Below are positions 1-6,859 of a stretch of DNA of 7,211 bases, one piece after another (position 1 is the first letter of the stretch; each line of letters begins with the position of its first letter). The notes beneath the pieces are model-generated. The model searched no databases, had not been told where the DNA came from, and saw nothing but the letters and a program-made list of their open reading frames with translations. Source of the stretch: Flavobacteriaceae bacterium UBA5079 (lineage in GTDB: Bacteria > Bacteroidota > Bacteroidia > Flavobacteriales > Flavobacteriaceae); NCBI GenBank assembly GCA_002414705.1, contig DIAL01000012.1:9925-17135 (forward strand), given 5' to 3'. The translations under genes and the position numbers were made by a program.

Positions 1-378
1 ATAAAAACCGGTTCGCCATTCGGTTACTTTTTTTCGGGTGCCTTCAGGTGCTAATGCCAAACGAAACTCATCACGCTCGTTAAACAATTGCGCAATAGCT
101 TCTACTTTATTTTGTTTATTGCCACGATCAATAGGTGCGCCTCCAATAGCTTTTAAATACCAACCTACTGGCCCTACAAATAGTTCTTTTTTAGCTATAA
201 AATTAGATTTTACATGTGCTACTTGACGCAACAAAACGCCAATATAGAAATCATGCCAACTTGTATGTGGTACAGCAATAAGTACCGCTTTTTTTACAGT
301 ATCTTGTGAGAAGGTTACATTACCAGTAACACGCCATCCTAGCAGTTTAAAATAAATAAATTTGGCTAACGTACGCAT
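1..378 (-). CDS. PlsC-like lysophospholipid/acyl acyltransferase (3' end cut by window)
   Basis: This is the N-terminal 126 residues of a 1-acylglycerol-3-phosphate acyltransferase-family protein; the frame is open to the window edge. Three family motifs are visible: the catalytic HX4D (H38-TSWH-D43), the substrate-binding block GGAPIDRG (79-86), and EGTR (112-115). Enzymes of this family move an acyl chain from acyl-ACP or acyl-CoA to a lysolipid or related hydroxyl at the inner membrane. Little precedes the HX4D motif and no long N-terminal membrane helix is seen, which suits the short (roughly 180-190 residue) form I recall from Bacteroidota. The ATG starts one base after the stop of the KdnB-like gene, so the two are almost surely co-transcribed and perhaps translationally coupled. 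The acceptor lipid cannot be read from the sequence. The neighbouring Kdo genes make an envelope lipid role plausible, but that is inference. Confidence 0.88.
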   Translation of the reverse strand, partial: MRTLAKFIYFKLLGWRVTGNVTFSQDTVKKAVLIAVPHTSWHDFYIGVLLRQVAHVKSNFIAKKELFVGPVGWYLKAIGGAPIDRGNKQNKVEAIAQLFNERDEFRLALAPEGTRKKVTEWRTGFY

Positions 379-379
379 G

Positions 380-1462
380 TTACATTTTTGAATAAAGGTC
401 TCTTAATTTTTGACGTGTAATAACTTTTTGCCAGTTTTTACCAATGGCATTTTCCCAAAGTGGTTCTAAACTTAAAGCCACATCTATCATGACATTAAAT
501 TGCTCATCTGTTAAATTAGCACAAATGCCTTGAGGAATATGAATGTTGTGTTTATTACGCATTTTTTTATACATGGCAACACCTTCAGGGTAATATTCTT
601 CTAAATGTTCAAAAACAATACAATTACCAACGCCATGTTTAATGCCTAATAAATAGCCCAAACCATAACTCATTGCATGAGCAACACCAACTTGGGAGTA
701 GGCAATACTCATCCCTCCATGCCAGGAAGCCATCATTAACTTATCTGCTGATTCTTTTTCGTCCAAGGTATCTTCCAAGAAAATTTCTTTACAAAGTTCT
801 AATGCCTTTTCGCCATAACTTTCGCTAAACGCGTTTAGATATGTTCCTTTTAAAGATTCTATGCAATGCACAAAGCAATCCATTCCCGTATAAAACCATT
901 GATCTTTTGGCACGCCTATAGTTAATTCTGGATCTAGTATAACTTGATCAAAGGGTGTATAATCACTATTGATACCTAATTTTCTAACTGGACCAGTTAA
1001 TATTGTTGTTCTAGAAACTTCGGCTCCAGTACCCGAAATAGTTGGAATACCTACATGATAAATGGCTGGGTTTTTAACCAAATCCCAACCTTGATAATCT
1101 TTAGATTCACCTTCGTTTGTAATCATAATGGCTACAGCCTTCGCCATATCCATAACGGTTCCGCCTCCAATACCAATAATTCCTGATGGTCGTTGTTTAC
1201 AGGTCAGTATAATGTCTTCAACAAGCGCATCTACTTGTGTTGTTTTAGGTTCTTCTGCAGCAGAAATAAAGATTATTTTATCATCATAAGCCAAAGGAAT
1301 ACGACCTGAAAATGTGGCTTTCTTCTCAAAAACATCATCAACTAAAAATATAAATGGTGCAGAAACACTTAATCGCTTGGGTGCAATAATATCCTCTAAC
1401 TGACTAAAACTTCCTCGACCAAAAACAACTCGAGACACCATTGGGTAATTTTTGTAACTCAT
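380..1462 (-). CDS. kdnB: Iron-type alcohol dehydrogenase, probable 3-deoxy-alpha-D-manno-octulosonate 8-oxidase (KdnB)
   Basis: This 360-residue protein is a group III metal-dependent alcohol dehydrogenase. The N-terminal domain has the dinucleotide-binding GIGGGTVMDMAK (97-108) and the TISGTGAEVS block (141-150). The helical C-terminal domain carries the four expected metal ligands: D195 and H199 (GMDCFVHCIE), H262 (VAHAMSYGLG) and H276 (KHGVGNC). In Shewanella, KdnB is a member of this family that oxidises the C8 hydroxyl of Kdo to an aldehyde, which the PLP enzyme KdnA aminates to Kdo8N. I assign KdnB from the length, the start 'KNY..V.RVVFGRGSF' as I remember the family, and above all the KdsB-type gene two genes upstream. 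Family membership is near certain; the substrate is inferred. It begins with ATG without a Shine-Dalgarno sequence, as usual in Bacteroidota. A dyad lies 23-45 nt upstream. The acyltransferase follows one base after its stop. Confidence 0.82.
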   Translation of the reverse strand: MSYKNYPMVSRVVFGRGSFSQLEDIIAPKRLSVSAPFIFLVDDVFEKKATFSGRIPLAYDDKIIFISAAEEPKTTQVDALVEDIILTCKQRPSGIIGIGGGTVMDMAKAVAIMITNEGESKDYQGWDLVKNPAIYHVGIPTISGTGAEVSRTTILTGPVRKLGINSDYTPFDQVILDPELTIGVPKDQWFYTGMDCFVHCIESLKGTYLNAFSESYGEKALELCKEIFLEDTLDEKESADKLMMASWHGGMSIAYSQVGVAHAMSYGLGYLLGIKHGVGNCIVFEHLEEYYPEGVAMYKKMRNKHNIHIPQGICANLTDEQFNVMIDVALSLEPLWENAIGKNWQKVITRQKLRDLYSKM

Positions 1463-1484
1463 GTAATATTGTTCTAAAATAGCT

Positions 1485-1507
1485 TGTTAAATGGGACATA
1501 TTTAACA
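1485..1507. promoter_or_regulatory. Perfect 8-bp inverted repeat (7-nt spacer) upstream of the kdnB-like gene
   Basis: TGTTAAAT (1485-1492) and ATTTAACA (1500-1507) are perfect reverse complements separated by GGGACAT. The dyad sits in the 129-nt gap between the HAD phosphatase and the KdnB-like gene, 22 nt before the latter's ATG. On the minus strand it is not followed by a T-run, so it does not look like an intrinsic terminator. A near match to the -7 box (TATTTTAG, 1474-1481, minus strand; one mismatch) lies between the dyad and the start codon. An operator for a dimeric regulator or an RNA hairpin are both possible; the function is unknown. Confidence 0.4.
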
Positions 1508-1591
1508 GACTATTTAATTAATCTTTCCTTATATATTTTGCTGTTGATTTCAATTGATAAATATCGCTATAATTTATGAAATCCACAGATA

Positions 1592-2296
1592 CTATTTCAA
1601 CAATTCAAGTAAATGGTTTAAACTTTTTACTGTTTTATAAGCTTTTCCATTCGTTTCTTCTTCAGCAACTTGTTCATGAATCCATGTGGTATGAAAAGGT
1701 ACGTGAATAGCGTGTGCTTTAATGTTAACCAATGGCAATATATCAGACTTTAATGAATTTCCGATCATTAAAAATTCGGATGGTTTGATATCCAAATGGT
1801 TTAATAACCTAGAATAATTGGCTTCTTTTTTATCACTTAATACTTCAATATGATGAAAATAATCTAACAAACCTGATTTTTCTAATTTGCGCTCTTGATC
1901 TAACAAATCACCTTTAGTTGCTAATATTAATCGGTAATTTTTGGAACATTCTTTTAAAACAGTTTCAACGCCATCTAACAATTCAATTGGCTTTTCAAGC
2001 ATATCCTTACCTATATCCAAAATAGCTTTCATGGTTTTGGCAGAGACGTTATTATTAGATAATTCAATGGCAGTTTCCACCATAGACAATACAAACCCTT
2101 TAACACCATAACCGTAAAGTGGTAAATTTTTCATTTCCATTTTAAACAGCTCTTGGTCAATTTTATTCAGCGTTTCATAAGGAGATAGTAATTGAGCAAA
2201 AGCTACTTCGGCATCCCGAAAATAGGTTTCATTAACCCAAAGCGTATCATCCGCATCAAAGCCAATAACTTTTATGTTGCTATAATTTATTTCCAC
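1592..2296 (-). CDS. HAD-superfamily hydrolase (C1-capped phosphatase), substrate unknown
   Basis: This 234-residue protein has the four HAD motifs: I FDADDTLW with nucleophile D14 and acid/base D16; II LATKGD with T127; III SDKKEAN with K156/K157; IV GNSLKSD at 179-185. About 90 residues of mostly helical sequence between motifs I and II form a C1 cap, as in small-molecule phosphatases of the YjjG/phosphoglycolate phosphatase type. The start is GTG, inside the last codons of kdsB: an in-frame TAA lies two codons upstream, so no earlier start exists, and motif I at residue 14 fits a full-length protein. The 10-nt overlap implies co-transcription and coupling with kdsB. Kdo 8-phosphate phosphatase (KdsC) is also a HAD enzyme, but it is shorter and lacks such a cap, so this is not an obvious KdsC. 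The substrate is unknown; a sugar phosphate of the Kdo route is a guess from context. Confidence 0.88.
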   Translation of the reverse strand: MEINYSNIKVIGFDADDTLWVNETYFRDAEVAFAQLLSPYETLNKIDQELFKMEMKNLPLYGYGVKGFVLSMVETAIELSNNNVSAKTMKAILDIGKDMLEKPIELLDGVETVLKECSKNYRLILATKGDLLDQERKLEKSGLLDYFHHIEVLSDKKEANYSRLLNHLDIKPSEFLMIGNSLKSDILPLVNIKAHAIHVPFHTTWIHEQVAEEETNGKAYKTVKSLNHLLELLK

Positions 2297-3018
2297 AATT
2301 TATTGGCTAGTTCTAAATCTTCAGGTGTATCAATTTCTACGCCTTGAACATCAGTCTCCACCATTTTTATTTTTTTACTATATTCTAAATAGCGAATACA
2401 TTCAATTTTTTCTGATGCTTCCAAAGGTAACATGGGTAAACGATAAAAATCTAAAAGTGCTTCACGCCTAAACGCATATACACCTTTGTGTTTATAATAT
2501 TTAACGGCAACGTCTTTGTCTCTTGGAAATGGAATGGGACTTCTTGAAAAATACAACGCGAAGTTATTTTTATCCACAATAACTTTAACGGTATTGGGAT
2601 TGGTTATTTCATCCCAATCTTGAATATGAACCATTAACGATGCTAAATCAATTTCTTTTTGAGCATCATCATTAAAAACAGTAATGAGCTTTTTGAGTGA
2701 TGCTACTTCTGTAAAAGGTTCATCACCTTGCACATTAACAACTATATCTACATCGTCCATAAACTCAATAGCTTCAGCAATTCTGTCACTACCACATTCA
2801 TGTTCTTTTTTGCTCATAATGGCTTTTCCGCCATGATTTACAATTTCGTTATAAATAATATCACTATCCGTAACAACAAACACATCATCAAATAATTTTG
2901 TATTTACTGTAGCCTCATACGTCCTTAAAATCACCGTTTTACCTGCCAAATCTTGCATGAGCTTACCAGGGAAACGGGAAGCTTTGTAACGCGCAGGAAT
3001 CATGGAAATTATTTTCAT
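2287..3018 (-). CDS. kdsB: CMP-Kdo synthetase family (3-deoxy-manno-octulosonate or 8-amino-Kdo cytidylyltransferase)
   Basis: This 243-residue cytoplasmic nucleotidyltransferase transfers CMP from CTP to Kdo, the step before Kdo transferase adds the sugar to lipid A precursor. Visible motifs are [13 protein letters not shown] (7-19, CTP binding), ECGSDRIAE (74-82, where E. coli-type enzymes have SGT[DE]R), VNVQGDEPF (94-102, metal and phosphate site), [12 protein letters not shown] (156-167), [11 protein letters not shown] (176-186), an [10 protein letters not shown] segment (203-212, LEQLR in typical enzymes) and EIDTPEDL (228-235). The length matches the family (about 240-250). Shewanella has a KdsB paralogue that prefers 8-amino-Kdo and lies beside kdnA/kdnB. 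With a KdnB-like gene two genes downstream, this protein may act on Kdo8N rather than, or as well as, Kdo. Family assignment is sure; sugar preference is inferred. It begins with ATG, about 25 nt after a candidate -7 box. Confidence 0.94.
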   Translation of the reverse strand: MKIISMIPARYKASRFPGKLMQDLAGKTVILRTYEATVNTKLFDDVFVVTDSDIIYNEIVNHGGKAIMSKKEHECGSDRIAEAIEFMDDVDIVVNVQGDEPFTEVASLKKLITVFNDDAQKEIDLASLMVHIQDWDEITNPNTVKVIVDKNNFALYFSRSPIPFPRDKDVAVKYYKHKGVYAFRREALLDFYRLPMLPLEASEKIECIRYLEYSKKIKMVETDVQGVEIDTPEDLELANKLWK

Positions 3019-3043
3019 ATATATAGTGGGTATTTAATAGTTT

Positions 3044-3051
3044 CAAAAATA
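3044..3051 (-). promoter_or_regulatory. Candidate -7 box of the kdsB promoter
   Basis: The minus strand reads TATTTTTG, a full match to the Bacteroidota -7 consensus TAnnTTTG, ending 25 nt before the kdsB ATG. That would give a short leader of about 20 nt. No clear TTG -33 element is seen at the usual distance. A small AGGTT-TTTT-AACCT hairpin (3052-3065) abuts it upstream. The AT-rich setting makes a chance match possible. The rest of the 182-nt gap (3019-3200) shows only AT-rich sequence and a T7-ATC-A7 palindrome at 3169-3185. Confidence 0.45.
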
Positions 3052-3200
3052 AGGTTTTTTAACCTGATTTAGAGTTTAGTTTCTTTAAAAAATTATAAAA
3101 TAGTAGGACTCATTAAAGAAAATAAAAATTGTAATCATTATAAATAAATATCTATAATAAGCTTGCTTTTTTTTTATCAAAAAAATGAAATTCCGCTTTC

Positions 3201-4625
3201 TCATTCTTGAAAAAATTCATCTTTAAAACCAATAAGATACAACTTTTCTTTTGCTCTGGTAACAGCTGTGTATAACCAACGTAGATAGTCTACTGTAATA
3301 CCATCTGGTAAGTAAGGTTGCTCCACAAAAACGGTGTTCCACTGTCCACCTTGGGATTTATGACAGGTAATTGCATAAGAGAACTTAACCTGTAAAGCAT
3401 TGAAATACTTGTTATTTTTTACGCCTAAAAATTTTTTGTAATTACTAGATTCATACTCATAATCTTTCATCACTTCTTGATACAAACGATTAGAATCTTC
3501 ATAGGGAAGCGAAGGTGTTTCTGCAGCTATGGTATCTAACATTAAAACGGTTTCAAAAGGTGTCATTCGTGGATAATCTACCATACGGATTTTTACTTCT
3601 GCAAAGCGAAAACCATATAAATCGATGATTCTAAAAATCTCTAAAATTTCAATAATATCTCCATTGGCAATAAATCCCGCGTCGGAATTTGGTTTTACCC
3701 AATAGTAATTATTTTTAACAACCATCAGGAAATCGCCTGCCGATAGTTCGTTTTCATTAAAAAGTATCCGATTCCTAATTTGCTCATTATACAAATTAGC
3801 GCGCTTATTACTTCTTACTATAAATGCCGTTTCCTCATTTCCCATATCACTATAGGAATCGTTAATGGCATCCATAATTTCCTGACCATCCGTTAGCCTA
3901 ACAATGTCCTTAAATCCTCTTAAATCAAATTGAAAGGTGTCTAGAAATGGCTTGTCCAGCATTTCGCGCAAACTCGTAGCATTTACTAAAATTCCAGAAT
4001 CCTGCTCTTGACGCATAACTTCATCCAATTCCATTTTGGTAACGGATTTGTTATAGGTTAATTCCAAAGTGGTTTCATTTAATGCAGGACTTAAATCCAG
4101 TTTAACAGGTGGTAATTGGGCTGTATCTCCAATGAGTAATAATTTACAGTTATGACCCGAATACACAAAGCTCATTAAATCGTCTAACAAAGAACTACCA
4201 TCTGAAAATTTTGAATCGCTGGGCGAATCTGGTATCATGGACGCTTCATCCACTATAAAAATGGTGTTTTTATGCTTGTTGGGTTGGATAACGAATTTGA
4301 CACCTCCACCCTTTTCTTTTTTTGGAAAATATATTTTTTTATGAATAGTAAATGCTTCTTTTTTGGAGTAATTAGAAATTACTTTTGCAGCACGACCTGT
4401 AGGAGCCAATAAAACAGCACTCTTTTTAGCTTTCCATAAATTAGATACAATGGCACCAATTATAGAGGTTTTTCCCGTTCCAGCATATCCCTTAAGTAAA
4501 TACAAGTCGTTTTTTTTATCTGAAAAAATAAATTCTGATAATTGCTGTAAAACAATGTCCTGTTTTAGGGTTGGTTGAAACGGAAACTGTTGTTTTACAA
4601 GCGAATAAAATTCATTAGAATTCAT
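3201..4625 (-). CDS. Superfamily 1B DNA helicase, short RecD/Dda-like ATPase
   Basis: This 474-residue protein is an ATP-dependent 5'-3' type (SF1B) helicase related to the RecD core and phage T4 Dda. Motifs occur in order: Walker A GYAGTGKTS (46-54), motif Ia LLAPTGRAAKV (72-82), Walker B IFIVDEAS (122-129), motif III LLIGDTAQLPPV (163-174), a motif IV-like VMRQ (203-206), motif V SYAITCHKSQGGQW (416-429) and motif VI WLYTAVTRAKE (450-460, arginine finger R457). It lacks the long N-terminal region of full RecD2 and is close to Dda in size, so the minimal helicase core is intact. Such genes are commonly annotated in Bacteroidota as RecD-like helicase or AAA ATPase; a role in repair, recombination or replication restart is likely, but no partner is visible here. 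The gene is monocistronic by position and is transcribed divergently from the 4748 operon. The ATG start lies 28 nt after a perfect -7 box. Confidence 0.93.
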   Translation of the reverse strand: MNSNEFYSLVKQQFPFQPTLKQDIVLQQLSEFIFSDKKNDLYLLKGYAGTGKTSIIGAIVSNLWKAKKSAVLLAPTGRAAKVISNYSKKEAFTIHKKIYFPKKEKGGGVKFVIQPNKHKNTIFIVDEASMIPDSPSDSKFSDGSSLLDDLMSFVYSGHNCKLLLIGDTAQLPPVKLDLSPALNETTLELTYNKSVTKMELDEVMRQEQDSGILVNATSLREMLDKPFLDTFQFDLRGFKDIVRLTDGQEIMDAINDSYSDMGNEETAFIVRSNKRANLYNEQIRNRILFNENELSAGDFLMVVKNNYYWVKPNSDAGFIANGDIIEILEIFRIIDLYGFRFAEVKIRMVDYPRMTPFETVLMLDTIAAETPSLPYEDSNRLYQEVMKDYEYESSNYKKFLGVKNNKYFNALQVKFSYAITCHKSQGGQWNTVFVEQPYLPDGITVDYLRWLYTAVTRAKEKLYLIGFKDEFFQE

Positions 4626-4653
4626 TAATACAGAAGGTTTTTAAATTATTAGT

Positions 4654-4661
4654 CAAAGATA
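4654..4661 (-). promoter_or_regulatory. Candidate -7 box for the RecD-like helicase gene
   Basis: The minus strand reads TATCTTTG, a full TAnnTTTG match, 28 nt before the helicase ATG, implying a leader of about 20 nt. There is no good TTG at the -33 distance (only TGTGG), so strength is uncertain. It lies 46 nt from the opposing -7 box of the + strand operon. Confidence 0.5.
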
Positions 4662-4680
4662 ACAATGATTTTTAGCCACA

Positions 4681-4715
4681 TTGGCTTTTACGATTAAAAA
4701 AAAATTGTAGATTTG
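4681..4715 (+). promoter_or_regulatory. Candidate promoter of the membrane protein-DUF3822-rsmD operon
   Basis: TAGATTTG (4708-4715) is a full match to the Bacteroidota -7 box TAnnTTTG. A TTG at 4681-4683 could be the -33 element, with a spacer of 24 nt, slightly longer than usual. The start codon is 32 nt after the box, giving a leader of roughly 25 nt. The leader before ATG is AT-rich without a Shine-Dalgarno sequence, as is normal in this phylum. Confidence 0.55.
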
Positions 4716-4747
4716 CGTACAACCTTAATTCATTTTAATTAAAAACT

Positions 4748-5488
4748 ATGTTAACAATAATTCTAATAGTAGTTGCGGTAATTCTTCTAACCATTGGTTT
4801 AGTTTGGCTTGTAGACAAATTTATACCTGCAAAATTTAAACCTGTACTTATTGTATTACTTTGGGTACTTATTGGCTTTTTAGGGTATCAAACATTTATG
4901 TCTGTTTACAAACCTATTCAATTTAACCAAGAAAAAGATAAACGTTACGCACAAGTTATCGAGCGTTTAATAGATATTCGTGATGCACAATTAGCTCACA
5001 GACAAGTTACTGGTGTTTTTGCACCTAATTTTGATAATTTATTAAAATTTATCGACACAGCACAATATACCATTACACAACGTCGTGATACATTAGTTTT
5101 AGATGAAGAAATGACAAAACGATATGGTGGTGTTGAAACCATGAAAGAATTAACTTTAATTGATACATTAGGATTTGTTCCAGTTAGAGACTCCTTATTT
5201 GGAAAATCTACTCGTTTCAGAGATATGATGAATGTTCCAGTTGGAAAAGCAGGCGCTAAATTTGAAATGAATGCAGGCTTTTTAGAAACTGACGATGTTA
5301 AAATTCCAGTTTTTGAAGCGTTTGTTAAAAAAGCAGTTGTTTTAGAAGGAGAAGATAACGACCTAATCCTTCAAGAAAACGAAGTAATTTCTGTAGATGG
5401 AGTAAATGGTAATGCTATCCGTGTTGGATCCATGACCGAAGTGAAAACAAACGGTAACTGGCCAAAAACTTATGGCGATAACGAGTAA
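4748..5488 (+). CDS. Conserved two-TM membrane protein with pseudopilin-like segment, function unknown
   Basis: This 246-residue protein has two N-terminal membrane helices (about 2-22 and 32-50) joined by a short lysine-containing loop (KFIPAKFK), then a soluble domain of about 190 residues. By the positive-inside rule the loop is cytoplasmic, so both the N terminus and the C-terminal domain would be periplasmic. Directly after the second helix comes a long charged helix and the pattern RYAQVIERLIDIRDAQLAHR followed by VTGVFAPNFDNLLKFI (67-102). This resembles the stretch after the membrane helix of type IV pilins and pseudopilins (I..AQ.a....G.y....d.L..f), but no prepilin peptidase cleavage site is present. 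I know it only as a conserved hypothetical of Flavobacteria. Its end overlaps the DUF3822 start by 17 nt, which suggests linked function. The pilin likeness is by eye only. Confidence 0.85.
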   Translation: MLTIILIVVAVILLTIGLVWLVDKFIPAKFKPVLIVLLWVLIGFLGYQTFMSVYKPIQFNQEKDKRYAQVIERLIDIRDAQLAHRQVTGVFAPNFDNLLKFIDTAQYTITQRRDTLVLDEEMTKRYGGVETMKELTLIDTLGFVPVRDSLFGKSTRFRDMMNVPVGKAGAKFEMNAGFLETDDVKIPVFEAFVKKAVVLEGEDNDLILQENEVISVDGVNGNAIRVGSMTEVKTNGNWPKTYGDNE

Positions 5489-6293
5489 CACTGAACATAT
5501 AAAAAGTAACAAGAACTTGTCCATTCAAATTAGTTTGAATGGACTTTCTTTTTGCATTCTGAATACAGAAAATCATACGGTTGAATATTTAAAAGACATT
5601 GTAACCGAAAAACGAGAAACACCATATAAAATTCTCGATCTACTCATTGATGCTTTTGAAACTGAAAAAGCACTACAAGTTTCATTTAATAATATTCAGG
5701 TAATTCATGAAAATGAGTTATCCACTTTGGTACCAGAAATATTATTTCAAGAAGATAATTTAGCCGATTATTTAAAATTCAATTCTAAAATATTACGCTC
5801 CGATTTTATTAGTTATGATACCATAGATATTAATAAAAGCATGAACATTTATGTGCCTTATGTAAACATTAACAATTACATTTATGAGCAATTTGGAACG
5901 TTTTCATACAAGCACTTTTCAACGGTATTAATAGAAACGCTTTTAAAGAAAGAACAACAAGAAACAGATACTAAAATGTATGTTCATGTTCAAAATACAC
6001 ATTTTGAAATTGTTGTTATAAAAAATGGTCAACTTCTACTCTACAATAGTTTTGATTACGCTACCAAAGAAGATTTTATTTATTACATCCTCTTTACAGC
6101 AGAACAATTACAACTCAATCCAGACACTTTAATACTATTGTTTTTAGGGCAGGTTTCAGAAAATGACGCCTTACATTCTATAGCTTACAAATACATAAGA
6201 CATATTCGTTTTGCAACGCGAAATGATGGTTTTAAATATCTAGAAAAACCAAAAAGCAATTATGCTTTTTTCACCTTAATCCATAGTTTATAA
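5472..6293 (+). CDS. DUF3822 family protein (putative degenerate actin/PilM-like fold)
   Basis: This 273-residue soluble protein fits the Bacteroidota-specific DUF3822 family in length and pattern. The N terminus has paired strands (LSIQISLNGLSFCILN, 16-31). The second half shows strands YVHVQNTHFEIVVIKNGQLL (170-189), then YNSFDYATKEDFIYYILFTA (191-210), a QL.L.PDT segment and a short strand ending in G (LILLFLG, 220-226). This layout is like the RNase H-type domains of actin-fold ATPases such as PilM/GspL, to which I recall the family being related, but I see no phosphate-binding DxGxxxT motif, so ATP binding is doubtful. No signal peptide or membrane helix is seen. The ATG lies inside the end of the preceding gene (17-nt overlap) and its stop overlaps the rsmD ATG by one base (TAATG). 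The cellular role is not established. Confidence 0.82.
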   Translation: MAITSNTEHIKSNKNLSIQISLNGLSFCILNTENHTVEYLKDIVTEKRETPYKILDLLIDAFETEKALQVSFNNIQVIHENELSTLVPEILFQEDNLADYLKFNSKILRSDFISYDTIDINKSMNIYVPYVNINNYIYEQFGTFSYKHFSTVLIETLLKKEQQETDTKMYVHVQNTHFEIVVIKNGQLLLYNSFDYATKEDFIYYILFTAEQLQLNPDTLILLFLGQVSENDALHSIAYKYIRHIRFATRNDGFKYLEKPKSNYAFFTLIHSL

Positions 6294-6853
6294 TGCGCAT
6301 TGTATCAGGCGAATTTAAAGGCCGAAGAATTACAGCACCTAAAAAATTACCCGTTCGTCCAACAACCGATATGGCTAAAGAGGCCTTGTTTAACATTTTA
6401 AATAATCAGTATTATTTTGATTCGGTTTCGGTATTAGATTTGTTTTCGGGTACTGGAAATATTAGTTATGAATTTGCTTCAAGAGGCACCGAAAACATTA
6501 CAGCTGTAGATGAAAATTTTGGCTGTATTAAATTTATAAACGAAACAGCTGATAGTTTTGACATGGACATTAACACCATAAAAAGCGATGTGTTTAAATA
6601 TCTAGAGAAATGCAATAAGCAATTCACCATTATTTTTGCTGATCCACCTTATGAATTTCCATTGGATGAATTCAGCAAAATTCCAGACTTGGTATTTAAA
6701 AACAATTTATTAGAATCCAATGGTGTATTAATTGTAGAACATTCTAAACATACGAAGTTGAACGAATTAGAACATTATAAGTACTCTAAAAGTTATGGTG
6801 GCAATATGTTCAGCTTTTTTGAGATAGGGTCTGATGAAGAAGAGGAAGAATAG
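6293..6853 (+). CDS. rsmD: 16S rRNA (guanine(966)-N2)-methyltransferase RsmD
   Basis: This 186-residue AdoMet-dependent methyltransferase modifies G966 of 16S rRNA during 30S assembly. The start MRIVSGEFKGRRI and the VRPTTDMAKEALFNIL segment (21-36) are hallmarks of RsmD. Motif I is DLFSGTG (49-55), an acidic AdoMet ribose-binding residue follows in AVDEN (D73), and motif IV is ADPPY (116-120), the catalytic loop of N2-guanine methyltransferases. Length is normal for the family. The protein ends in an acidic tail DEEEEE that is not part of the catalytic domain. Translation starts in a TAATG overlap with DUF3822, so it is probably coupled; rsmD is the last gene of the operon, followed by a palindrome and a terminator. 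Confidence 0.95.
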   Translation: MRIVSGEFKGRRITAPKKLPVRPTTDMAKEALFNILNNQYYFDSVSVLDLFSGTGNISYEFASRGTENITAVDENFGCIKFINETADSFDMDINTIKSDVFKYLEKCNKQFTIIFADPPYEFPLDEFSKIPDLVFKNNLLESNGVLIVEHSKHTKLNELEHYKYSKSYGGNMFSFFEIGSDEEEEE

Positions 6854-6859
6854 AATATA

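Noticed and set aside
38..226. A 62-codon open frame on the + strand.
   Set aside because: It is antisense to the acyltransferase, whose catalytic motifs are intact in the same stretch, and its product resembles no family.
1592..2296. Calling the HAD protein KdsC because it follows kdsB.
   Set aside because: It has a large helical cap between motifs I and II, unlike the capless, shorter KdsC, so position alone is not enough.
3052..3065. AGGTT-TTTT-AACCT hairpin followed by TTATTTTT on the minus strand as the helicase terminator.
   Set aside because: The stem is only 5 bp and abuts the candidate kdsB -7 box; a terminator role cannot be told from chance.
3137..3158. ATTATA/TATAAT inverted repeat in the gap before kdsB.
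   Set aside because: Six AT-only pairs in an AT-rich gap are expected by chance and no known motif fits.
3169..3185. T7-ATC-A7 palindrome after the helicase stop as an intrinsic terminator.
   Set aside because: The stem has only A-T pairs and no GC clamp, so it would be weak; in DNA this AT-rich it may be chance.
6836..6853. Acidic DEEEEE tail of RsmD as a frameshift or misread stop.
   Set aside because: The frame is continuous and the catalytic domain is complete before it; a short acidic tail is a plausible natural end.
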